DNA of 64,000 bases from Andrena cerasifolii (lineage: Eukaryota; Arthropoda; Insecta; Hymenoptera; Andrenidae): positions 18,877,001 through 18,941,000 of the forward strand of contig NC_135119.1 of NCBI RefSeq assembly GCF_050908995.1, given 5' to 3'. Both the position numbers and the translations under genes were made by a program. Of the stretch, positions 11,793 through 21,532 are shown piece by piece (within the stretch, counting starts at the first letter, position 1; each line of letters starts with the position of its first letter). Under the pieces are notes generated by a model, which was not told where the DNA came from, searched no databases, and worked only from the letters and a program-made list of their open reading frames with translations.

Positions 11793-12312
11793 CAATTAAG
11801 GGACATCCAGACGCTGATACTTGCTGCAGTGGAACACTGATGCATCATGCAGGTTTTGTGACTCTTGCATCTTAAGCCGCGTATTCACCTGCGCATTCGC
11901 CCCGAATGTGCATTCGGCGCGCACCGATTTTTTGCCCGTTCGGAGCTCAGCGCGCATTCGGCGCGCGTTCGGGGTTGAGTGAAATTTGCGGCGTCCTTTT
12001 CATGGTATTGTTCGGACCCGAATGCGCGCTTTGATGGACCGCCAACAAGCGGATCGGCCCGAACACGCGCCGAACACCGGACGAGCAAAAAATCGGTGCG
12101 CGCCGAATGCACATTCGGGGCGAATGCGCAGGTGAATACGCGGCTTTACTCGCGCGCCTAGCTGACGAGCAAGATGCCAGTTCCGCTTCTGATGCTGAAA
12201 CACGGAAACCGATCTGCAGACGTAGCAACATGTACCATGAAACCTGCATCATGGTGCATGCATCAGTGTTTCACTGGAACATGTATCAGCGTCTGGACGT
12301 CCCTTTACAATC
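11793..12312. mobile_element. Foldback element with a second palindrome nested at its centre
   Basis: Outer arms: AAGGGACATCCAGACGCTGA near 11798 pairs with TCAGCGTCTGGACGTCCCTT near 12287-12306, and pairing continues through the TGATGCATCATGCAGG region. The middle is occupied by a GC-rich palindrome (11876-12144). No host duplication was identified for the outer arms. Confidence 0.65.
11876..12144. mobile_element. GC-rich palindromic MITE, nested
   Basis: GCCGCGTATTCACCTGCGCA pairs with TGCGCAGGTGAATACGCGGC, then CATTCGGCGCGCACCGATTTTT pairs in turn. Flanks are TTAA (11872-11875) and TTTA (12145-12148), close to a TTAA duplication. Extremely CpG-dense. Overlapping open frames here are palindrome artefacts. 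Confidence 0.7.
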
Positions 12313-13419
12313 GTCTGAAGACGATGTCCGAGGAGTCTAACGTTTGAACAAAAATAATGCTGCTTTCACTTAGAAGTAACGCAAGGTCTTCTTACTACGA
12401 ATCATACTCATCTCCTATTCCACTGGAAATTGTGACGCAACGGTGCACGAATTTAGGAGCACAAGAAAGTGCTTGTTCCATGAAAAAGGGAACGGCAGAC
12501 TCGTTCTAGGGTGACGTTGTTTTGCGCCAGCGAGTCGCCCGCAAGCAGGCTCGCGTATAGGCGCGCGCCTCGCGCTGAAACGGGGGCAAAAAGCAGGGCA
12601 GACGCAGCGACGATCAAGGTTTCCCGCCATTTTAACCAACATGTGAGACACAGCGGTTCCGCCACACGGAAGAGCGAGCCGCGTGAGGGATACACGCGTG
12701 GTCGGCCACCAGACGTTCAACTCACCAGCCATAGAAAAGTATTTTTGGAATCGCACGGCCGCTCGTCACTCCACGGAACTCCATCCCCTCGCCCCACGCC
12801 AGAATTATTGACCCCTTTCCACCGTAACAAAACGATCTCCCACTACGAGGCGCCCAAGAACCTCGTTTCCCATTCGAGCCTCCGCGAAACAAGCTCTCCT
12901 CCGCCCGTTTTTCTTTTCCAGCAATTTATCAGATATTGCAAGAAGAAAAAAAGGAGAGGGAAGTCCCGACAGGACGTTATGGCTTTATCAGATCACTCTC
13001 TAGAATATACCTGCTGAACCTCACCCATTGCACTCGCGCTACCCGCTTTTTCCTTTTTACTTATTTAGTATCTACGCGCGCAAGCGTTGTGCTCGTTTAG
13101 CTTGATATACACTGTGCAGGATACGAAGGAAATTTTGTAGCATGGTTTTCTCCAGGCTACTCGAGTTTCTTTTGTTGGTGATATTGAGGATTGGAGAATT
13201 CATCTCGGATGAAGTATGTATGGCTGAGTGTGTTCACAATTAAGTGGAAATGGTAAATAATGGGAGTATCAGAAGTGAAATTTTTCAGTATTTTCAGTAT
13301 ATTCTCTTCGATCTAGCATTTACAGCGTTTACCACTGTATTCAGCGCGGAATTTGCATTCTTTCCCGCTAAAAAAATTACACTAAGTAGTTTACAAAATA
13401 AAAAAAATGTTTGCGCAAC
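12313..13419. other. No gene recognised
   Basis: GC-rich from 12500 to 12950, where frames on both strands stay open (168 codons plus at 12511-13017) without protein-like features. AT-rich afterwards. Confidence 0.4.
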
Positions 13420-14001
13420 AGATGCCACTATTTTTTTCTTATGGAAAATGGCGCGCTGATTCCGAAAATAAGGTCTAAAAAAATTTCTATTGATACGTTT
13501 TTGAGATATCGAGAGGAGAACTTTTTACCTGCCTGTCAAAAAGGTGATCCCACATAATTGCGAATATCTCGTGTTGCGATTAACCGATATGCTCGGAAAT
13601 TATCTCAAATTATAGATAATTGAATCACCAACAAATCTACCTGACAAAATTTTCAAATCGGTGCGGTAGTTCGGGTGATATCGATGGAAATATGTGAAAA
13701 AGTCATTTTTTTTTCGACCGAAATTGACATCTACAATTCATTTAATCATCTGGGAAAAATCGAACTCGCAAAAATAGGCCCAGTTTCTTATTTCTGACGT
13801 TGAGTCTGTACTTTTACGAAGAAAACAAGGTGCTGCTGAAGAAAATCTATCGATAAATAGCGAACCTAGAGACAATTGTGTGAAAACGCTAACATTTCAA
13901 ATTTTCTCAGTTTTTGTGTTATTTCAATTTTAATTCATTCTGTAATATTTTTCAAGTATTTTATTAATATACAGTGTATTTTAGAAGTAATTCTGGCTCT
14001 T

Positions 14002-14250
14002 TCATTGTCTTTTATTCGTGTCAGGATTAGTTTCTCTTATGAGGAACCAAATATAATCTCCTATCATTGCCTCATCCCAAAATCCTTCATACCGCCCCTC
14101 AATACTCTTAATATCCTGATGGAATCTATCTCCGCGTTCGTCACTTACATCACCAAGATTCTCCGGGAAAAAATTCAAATGCGAATGTAAGAAATGAATT
14201 TTTAGAGACATTTTTACTCCTGTTGGAAGAATGAAAAAAATGAAAGGCAT
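14002..14250 (-). pseudogene. Same transposon-associated protein, following exon, opposite strand
   Basis: After the acceptor CATTCTTCCAACAG the frame reads GVKMSLKIHFLHSHLNFFPE, then LGDVSDERGDRFHQDIKSIE and GDYIWFLIRETNP. The HFLHSHL, NLGDVSDE, ERFHQDI and DYxWxLxR motifs mark the conserved C-terminal part of the same uncharacterised family as the plus-strand fragment at 14315-14521. In intact copies this part follows that exon in the same direction. Here they are head to head. Confidence 0.65.
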
Positions 14251-14314
14251 GCAATAGCAAACGAACTACAAGTCGAATGAAATTAAATGAGAGTATTGCA
14301 TACCAATAAAATTT

Positions 14315-14521
14315 TTGCGTAATCCTTTAGCAAATCGTCGACAATTTTCTGGCAGTTTGAACTTTTACGCCGGTCCAGAAATAAAGAAATTACTGAAAGA
14401 CGAAAAATTTAAAAACCTTTTGTCACCCGATGAAGCTGCAGCCTGGAATTCGTTTCGGTTGATTGTTGCAGATTTTTTTGGAAACAATAAAAGTCCAAAC
14501 TACCAGAAAATTGTCAGGTAG
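14315..14521 (+). pseudogene. Transposon-associated protein, N-proximal exon fragment
   Basis: Reads FYAGPEIKKLLKDEKF, then EAAAWNSFRLIVADFFGNNK, ending YQKIV at a donor-like CAG/GTAGAT inside the right foldback arm. I recognise the pattern (two Lys-rich helices, then FxxVVxxFLGNxK) from large families of uncharacterised repeat-derived proteins in arthropods. It is only one exon and its continuation lies on the opposite strand to its left, so no intact product can be made. Confidence 0.6.
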
Positions 14522-14740
14522 ATTTGTTGGTGATTCAATTATCTATAATTTGCGATAATTTCCGACCATATCGGTTATTCGCAACACGAGATATTCGCAA
14601 TTATGTGGGATCACCTTTTTGACAGGCAGTTAAAAAATTCTCCTATCGATATCTCGAAAACGTATCCATAGAACGATTTTTAGACCTCAGTTTCAGAATC
14701 AGCGGGTCATTTTCCATAAGAAAAAAAAATAGTAGTACTT

Positions 14741-16459
14741 TGGCACTTACATCGTTTACCATTTCAACTCCCAAATTGGGAATGTTACATATAGGAGGGA
14801 ATAAAATTGTAGAGGGCAATTGATGATCGAGTACTCTGAAGAATTCATATTCTGCTACCAATGGGAGGCTCTGTTCTCGTGGCACGATTGCATTCCAGGC
14901 TTCTTCCTGGTCTTCCAAAGAAATAAATTGCATCGAGAATATCGGGGTCAAGGTGGACTTTACGGTGATTGCGGTAGGTATGCCCGGTTTAAAACAGAAA
15001 TTAGAGTGTGTACTGATAAAATGCTTGCGCATACTTTCTCCGCGTCCCAAATTACTGTACATCGTTGAGATACCAGAGTAGAACGTAAACACACGTGGGC
15101 AAATACGAGAAGAGTTTGCGCCGTAAGAGTAGTGGATAAGGCTCGGCGGGTGGGCCGTTTTCGAGTCCAACCGTACGAAAAGTGTAGAGTGGACCAGTGG
15201 GATTGGAGGAGAAAAAAAATATTGTCACCACAGAGGCCGACATCCATTCGAAAATAGCAGGTGTCGTTAATTCTGGATCGCCGCGTAATATTCGGGGCAG
15301 CGAACTGTTAAGTCACGTAACTTAATATGCGCACGCGGTCGAAGTATCGTGCACCTCGAGGATTCTCGAGTTGGCTCCACTTTTTGGCACCTGCCGATGA
15401 CAAGAATTTGATTCACCGAAATGCAACGGTTACGTAACGCTGATTTCGTGGAAAACCCACTTTCTCGGTGACTCCTGTCTAACGAGCAATCTGTCAGCAT
15501 TGAGAATCCAGATAAGTTAGAGCAGTTTAATAGCTTCTTTTTGAATTCTAAACATTTGAAAAATTTGCGAAGAAATACTACTCAAAGTTCCTCAAATGTG
15601 CTTTTTTCTTTTATCCAATACAGAAATTTTAATTACTTTTACCTTCTGGTAATCACTGATCTCGCAACGCACACTTGTACTATTTGTTCTCTTATATCAA
15701 AGGGAATGTTTGGCCTACAGAGGCTGACGATATCGTTAAAAAAATCTGCCTTATCTAGGTCCATCATAATTCTCTGAGTTTACTTAAACATTCCCTACGA
15801 ATCTCATAAAAAGAATGTACCGCAAGATACAACAGCCCTTTTCAAGTTTCTAGTAACAAACCCTTATCAAAGTCCTACCGCAATTCTATCGCAACCCAGG
15901 CATTTCCTAAATAAACGAAAAAAGTGGAACCAAAAATCTGGCATAGGAGGAACATGCGTGTACGAAACAAATCGGTGGAGGATTGAAGCGAGCAAATGAG
16001 GGAACAGCTTGAGCGATAACAGCATTCTTCCGTAATCCTAAACGCGACCGGCTTAATTACGTGGCTCTCGACGGAACGTCACGCTACCATTATCGTCTGC
16101 CCGCCACCGGCCCCGATCCCATAAAAATTCGCTAAGATCTACTTTCTCTTTATATGGACAATTCCACGTGAACTCGTTCGACCTCAAACGACCGACTTCA
16201 ACGACCGCGAATGTCGTTCGTCCGATCGGCGTCTCCACGTGGTTACACAAGGTGTCAGTCGAACGAGCGTGCCACGCAGCCTCCCCCTGTATCCCGATCA
16301 TTCGACTGTCTGCCATTAAGCCTGCGACACGGATGTGTCAGTCTTTCGACGATGTACAGAACGGGGCAAGAAAACGAGAAGAACGAGTGGCGCGGGGAAA
16401 AATGAGGAGAGAATTTTCTATTTGTCAGACATATATCGGGGAAATATTTCTTCCCGTAA
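14741..16459. other. No gene recognised
   Basis: A 175-codon minus frame (14643-15170) starts outside and runs into the foldback arm; no domain seen. The rest is mixed unique sequence. Confidence 0.4.
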
Positions 16460-16726
16460 AAGGGCGTCCGAAGGGGGTGGTCTTTGAGAAAAAATCGCCT
16501 ATTTTTAAAAACTGATCTTTACGAAGTTTATACTAAAAAAACTGAATACTATTAAATTTTTAATTTAATTTGCACTACAAAAAAGTAGCTTGCAAAAAAG
16601 CAACAGGGCTAAATCTTCATCCGATTCGTCGATGTCATCGCCAGGGTTGTTTTTGCATTACTATATTTTTCTTTACCGCCATCCCAAAGTTGCCCACCTC
16701 TGAAAAAAAATCTACGAACGCCCTTG
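16460..16726. mobile_element. Possible small MITE
   Basis: AAGGGCGTCCGAAGG at the left and CTACGAACGCCCTT at the right form imperfect inverted ends around AT-rich DNA. No duplication was confirmed. Confidence 0.35.
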
Positions 16727-18119
16727 TCTGGAAACACTTCTGGCTTAACAAGATTTAATTAGTATTGTGCTTTGAATATCGAATGTCCTACTAATTCAGA
16801 GTTTCTACCACCGGATTCAGACAAAGTAGCGAGGTGCATTCGCGCGAAATGAATACAATGTAGTCCACGTTAAGCTACATATGATGCACCCTTCGCAATG
16901 CTACATTGAATACCGGACGACGCTCCTACTATCTCCGCTGAGTGGGTATGTCTCGACCCAAGGGCCCAGGTGTCTGAGAGGCTTTTCAGACCGGACACTT
17001 AATGATTGGCGACCGATGTCTGGGACGTAGCCGCTCGGCAGAGACTATGATAGTCGAGAAAGACTAAAAGAAGATAAATAATGGAGGAAGGTGTTCCGAA
17101 TGCCCTACAAGAAGCCTAATCCATTCTCATTACTAGCTTACCGCATCCTGCGAGCTGTTTTACATACATCCAAGGTGAAAGAAGGGAAGATCGATCATGC
17201 CACACGAACGCCCTACGTCTGGCCTGGCTGCATAATCGCGGATTACTCAGGCTCGTCCCTTAGCAGCAGGCCAAAGAACCATCCACGCGGCGGACTATAA
17301 AGGCGCGGAGGAAATTGCTCGCTGCTATTTGCCTCTAGAAATCGATACATCCGCGATGTAACGAGCACGAACACCGATCCTGGACGACGATCCCGCGAAA
17401 TGCATAGCATCCTGCGCACGAAACACGATACACGTATCGCGGACGCGGACTCCAGCGTGCACTTCGAATGGAAGGATTGTAGTGAGCTAGTAAAGGCAGC
17501 AAGACGCGACGAAACGCTCGAGCATCGCGAAGGAAGAGGCAGAAAGGCATTTTGACACTTTGTTGTCAAAGTAAAGCTCCGGGGATTCTCAGACAATACT
17601 TTCGATGCTTTTCAGTCAACGTGACGCGAGAACACGACAACCCCAGGCATTCCGGGTCGCATAGCCTCAGCTAAATCCATTTCGCGATACGTACTATCAG
17701 CGGTATCGCTCTGCACATCACTTTGATGTGTTTCGAGCACTTCGTCGCACTTTCCCCCGCACCACGAGCAGTGGTAACGTTGGAAGAGCGCGCTACTCTA
17801 GCAGGGTTCCCGGAAAACGCATGAACCGGCGCGTAACGCGCGGCCCGATAACGACGGAGCGGAAATCGTTCGTTTCCACGAGGCTGGAAACAGGAAACGG
17901 CCGACAAGGGCCGAGGGACGCGCGAGGCTTTACGACTTTTAGCCTGAAACCGCGATCGGTCGAGCGGATTTTTATCCGAAGAGCCTCGACCAGCGTCCCT
18001 AGACTACCTATCTCTCTCCTTCCTCCGAAAAGCACGCGAGAAACGTGGTTGGTCGCGTACAGACGCAACGTGTCAAGCATCCAGGGAGCCTAACCTCCGC
18101 TGACCCATTCGTTTCTTCG
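16727..18119. other. No gene recognised; CpG-rich from about 17200
   Basis: A TATAAAGG sequence lies near 17297 in CpG-rich DNA. Open frames on both strands between 17243 and 18093 overlap and lack domains. May be part of the regulatory region of the candidate gene at 18171. Confidence 0.35.
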
Positions 18120-18127
18120 CACGCGAA

Positions 18128-18135
18128 TATATAAG
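18128..18135 (+). promoter_or_regulatory. TATA-like box before a CpG-rich candidate first exon
   Basis: TATATAAG stands alone in a GC-rich stretch, about 43 bases upstream of the ATG at 18171. The spacing suits a start site near 18160 with a very short leader. Confidence 0.35.
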
Positions 18136-18170
18136 AATGGACCACGGAGGACGAGGCCAGGCAGGACGAA

Positions 18171-18329
18171 ATGGCGACGCCGCCTGGAGGACACGCCAGG
18201 GACGATCCTCCGCGTGCGTCCTCCGAAGAGCAGCCAGGACCGGCGACGAATGGCCGCGATGGTGGGCAAGATACGTTACCGAAATGTATGTCCACTCCAG
18301 CGTCGCTGTTGAAGACGGGGCCGGAGCAC
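18171..18329 (+). CDS. Candidate first coding exon, unrecognised protein
   Basis: An ATG in good context (GACGAAATGGCG) starts MATPPGGHARDDPPRASSEE and continues through PATNGRDGGQD and STPASLLKTGPEH, polar and disordered-looking. Two donor-like sites follow in phase 0: GTGAGC at 18330 (53 codons) and GTAATC at 18339 (56 codons). Beyond them the frame stays open to 18488 but looks less protein-like. A TATA-like box lies upstream and the region is CpG-rich. Downstream exons were not found, so they would lie across a long intron. No family recognised; chance openness in GC-rich DNA is the main alternative, since several other frames are open here. Confidence 0.35.
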
Positions 18330-18499
18330 GTGAGCTTGGTAATCAATCACGGAAACAGGTCCAACTGGTCGTGCTTGGATGATCCATGTAGGAGATCGAT
18401 TGGCAAACGTCTAGCGGACGGGACGAGGGCAGGAACCGGTAGAATAAATCGCACCACCAACCGGCATCGCGGGCTCCCGCACCAATAGCCCACGGGGCT

Positions 18500-19530
18500 T
18501 CTAACACTGCAACTCGCGACTTCGCCGGCACCACATTTTCCTCGCGCGGCCGGCGTGCTGCTGCTGCTCGCTTGGTTGCTCGCGTGTCGCTCGAGCGGAG
18601 TGTCCTCTCTGGCCGTGGCACGTTGCTGCGTCGAGAAGCGGTCGGACCGGGCCGATATATATTCCTCTGTGATTTTCTCGTTGTCGGAGGGGCATTCGCG
18701 GCCGGGGGAACCGCGGTCGAACGGATGGAGCAGGCGACTAGAGATAGGCGGACAGGCTCAGGTAGGCGCAGAGGCTGTTGCACAGGATAAAGGAGACGGC
18801 GAAGAGAGACAGAGAGTGGTGGAGCGATCCAGGGTGGCGAGGAGAGAGGGAGGGGGCGATGAAAAGGGAAGGGAGAGAATAAAGAAACGGCCGGAACGGT
18901 TGGACCGGCCGGCCGGAGGATGGCACGAGCGATGCCAGAAGGGAAGAAAAGACCGAGGAGAAGAGAAGTCGCCCGGCTGACCCAGAGCTCTAGACCTGGC
19001 GTGCCGGTGGACCGGGGAGGTGTTCGGGTCGGGACGAGGCTGAACCTCGCGAGGAGGAGGGAGGGACCCTCTCTTGTTTTCAAGAGGTCGAACGGAGGGA
19101 ACGGGTAGAACGAAGGCGAAGATGAAAAAGAAAGGAGGAGACGAGGCTGAAGAGTGGAGGACGGGAATCTTGGAACAAGGTGCGCGCCACTGCGTCCGTC
19201 CACCGACGGCGACCGTGGAACGGCGAACTCTGGTCGGGCCGTGCAGCCGGCAGCCAGCTGGTGCTCACCAACACGCTACGAAGCCTGTCGTTCGCGGCCG
19301 AGCGCTCGCCTTCGGCAAACATCGGCTTCAAACAAAACTACAAACTTTGTTCGCCGGCCCCTTTGCCCGGCAGCCCCCTCGGCGGCCGTCCAAGCGTTCC
19401 TCCTGTTGCTGCTCGGCCCCGCGTTACACACCACGCAACATCGGAGCCAGGCTGCGGGCCGGCTTGCTACACCACTGCTCACGAGGGGGGGGGGGGAGCC
19501 GCGAACGGGGGTCTTTTTCAACTAGGATCG
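18500..19530. other. GC-rich, purine-skewed CpG island-like stretch
   Basis: Very GC-rich DNA with many open frames on both strands (up to 286 codons on minus), none with recognisable domains. From about 18750 to 19160 the plus strand is strongly purine-rich (long AGG/GAG/GAA runs). A G-run lies near 19486. This resembles a 5' regulatory region or untranslated exon rather than protein-coding sequence. The low-complexity peptides such as LSFSSSPSFYPFPPF on minus are the shadow of the purine skew. Confidence 0.5.
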
Positions 19531-20814
19531 CGACTCGGATCGTAGGGGTCGATGATTACAAACAAGGTGTACAGTATCCAACGTCTCTGGTTGGTCATTT
19601 CTCTGAAAAAAGCCGCTTTGTCCGCGACCCCTAACTCGCGGGCGGCTGCCTCAAACCCTTTGGATGGGACAAAGCGTAGGTCGCGGTGGCGGAGAGTAGT
19701 ACGAACGAATCGAGTGATTGTTTAAGTAGACGATGTATTATTACGAACGGGGGAAGATGCTAGGAGCGTTTTATTTTGGGGGCATTAAGAGAGAGAATTT
19801 TGATAAATGGAGTTTTTGTATTTTTATGCGATTTTATGTTTGGAACTTGGTAACTTCGGTATCAAATATTTTTTGGTTCGAGAAATAGTTCTGGGGGTAA
19901 TTAGAGGAAGGACAATGCAGTGTATAAATTTTTAAGGGGGGTTGCACCCTGTCCCCCGAAGAAATTATTGGGAATTAGAATTTAGAAAGCAAGAAAATAT
20001 CTGTGCAATACTTTGTAATTTCCTGCACTCGATATTCAGCTCTCTGGATGCTCCCTCGTAACTAAAATGGAGGACGGACTCGCACAGCCCTGAAGTACCA
20101 GGAACACGCTGCACTCACTGGCTTTTCTCCTGCTATTGCTCGTGCTCCAGCCTTCGCAGGATGCTTAAACTTTTCTTACGCTTTCTCTCACACTTTTCGC
20201 CCATTGTTGCAATCCTGCAACGTTTCAACCTGATTTTCAAACTGAGTTCTCCCAGTGGCTTCCAGACCCATCTAGACGGCGTCTCGCCCGGGGAACATTT
20301 TGTAAACTCGCTGGCTCCTCTACTGGAAATACGTTCGCACCGCGGTGGCGAGCGGTTACGTAAGCTTTCTTGGAAGCTTCCTCGCGTATTCGACGCGTAG
20401 GAGGGCGAGCGTAACGCTTAGCTTTGAAATTTTAGATAGACTGATAACGAACAGTTCGTATACGGAAGTGGAGGCGATGAAATGGTAAACGCGCGATATC
20501 CTTGAGGAAATTGCGATTGCTTGTCAGCGTGGGAGTGTAGAGGGCTTTTCAAGAGTGGGTACCACGGAATTGTTTAGGGAGAATGTGGTGGATGATGCTC
20601 GAGTGCGTAAGAATGAACTGACGAAGGGAGTACGCGAGGACCTATTCACTGATTTGGTCCTCTTTGCCTGCAGGTACCGCACAGCATGTATGATAATATA
20701 TTAAACTCGTAGGGCACGCCGCTCAAAATTTCGCTAATGGGAAATTTACTATCAATCGATGGGAATTTTGAACTTGGAAGGCCCCTTCTTTGACCGGCAA
20801 AGTAGAATGGACCC
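19531..20814. other. No gene recognised; one solo TTAA-GGGG end
   Basis: TTAA at 19932-19935 followed by GGGGGGTTGCACCCTGTCCC looks like one end of the TTAA element class, but no matching second end was found nearby. Confidence 0.35.
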
Positions 20815-20818
20815 TTAA

Positions 20819-21528
20819 AGGGTTGGACCTAGTCAGAAGGCCGAAAGGAGGCGAATGTTTGTGAATTTTTTTTGAGAAAGTGGAAACATATATTTTTACA
20901 GAACTCTTTGCACTTAAAAGAGCAAGATTTAAAGAACATTTGATAATTTTTTTGGAAAGAAATATTTACGTTTATAATAAAAATACAACGACGTCCAAGA
21001 AGCCTTTTTAAAAACGGTGAGCAAGATATCTCCAAAACTACTGCACCAATCTTTCTGAAATTTTGTGGGCTTATTTTAGATATAAAAATTTAGTGGATGA
21101 TCAAAGGATTTTTTTCCTAATACATACTTTCGGTTTTATGAACGATAAACGGCAATTTTTTTGCAAAAATCGGAACCTTAAATTTAAACAGCCGCTATTT
21201 TGCTTTAACTTAATATTTCGGAAATTCCATCGATTAATCAGAGGATAAACTAATATACTAACGAAATCTTTTTGGTTTTTTGATTTTAGATAATCTGCTT
21301 GTGAATGGGAGTGCTCACCGTAAAACCAAATTGTTTAAAAGGCTTGTTGGATGTGGGTTGTTACTCTATTATAAACGTAAATACTTTTCTACGAAAAAAT
21401 GGCTAAATGTTCTTTAAATGTTGCTCTTTTAAGTGCAAAAAGATCTGTAAAAATATATGCTTTCGCTTTGTCAAAAAAAAATTCAGAAACATTTGCCTCT
21501 TTTCGGCCGCCTGAGTAGGTATAACTTC
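20819..21528. mobile_element. TTAA-flanked foldback MITE
   Basis: Flanked by TTAA (20815-20818 and 21529-21532). The ends AGGGTTGGACCTAGTCAG and CTGAGTAGGTATAACTTC are related inversely. Arms of about 160-190 bases (20830-20985 against 21368-21520) share GCACTTAAAAGAGCAA and its inverse. The GTCAGxxGGCCGAAA subterminal motif is shared with the element at 29510. No coding capacity. Confidence 0.8.
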
Positions 21529-21532
21529 TTAA

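Larger units (their letters stand above)
13420..14740. mobile_element. Large foldback element with rearranged transposon gene halves
   Basis: Arms of about 230 bases (13425-13660 and 14505-14735) pair closely: GGTGATCCCACATAATTGCG in the left arm, its inverse CGCAATTATGTGGGATCACC in the right. The interior holds two coding fragments of one transposon-associated protein family on opposite strands (14315-14521 plus, 14250-14002 minus). Both arms also contain the exon end plus donor TTGTCAGGTAGATTTGTTGG, so the arms include intron sequence of that gene. Target duplication not determined. Confidence 0.75.

Noticed and set aside
11885..12340. Several overlapping frames rich in Arg, Ala and Ser
   Set aside because: They mirror each other across a GC-rich palindrome and are not genes.
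14643..15170. 175-codon minus-strand frame
   Set aside because: It crosses the border of the foldback element into its arm, so it is not an ancestral gene; no domain seen.
18343..19203. 286-codon minus-strand frame rich in Leu, Ser and Pro
   Set aside because: It is the complement of a purine-rich GC island; composition is low-complexity, several frames on both strands are open in the same place and no domain is visible.
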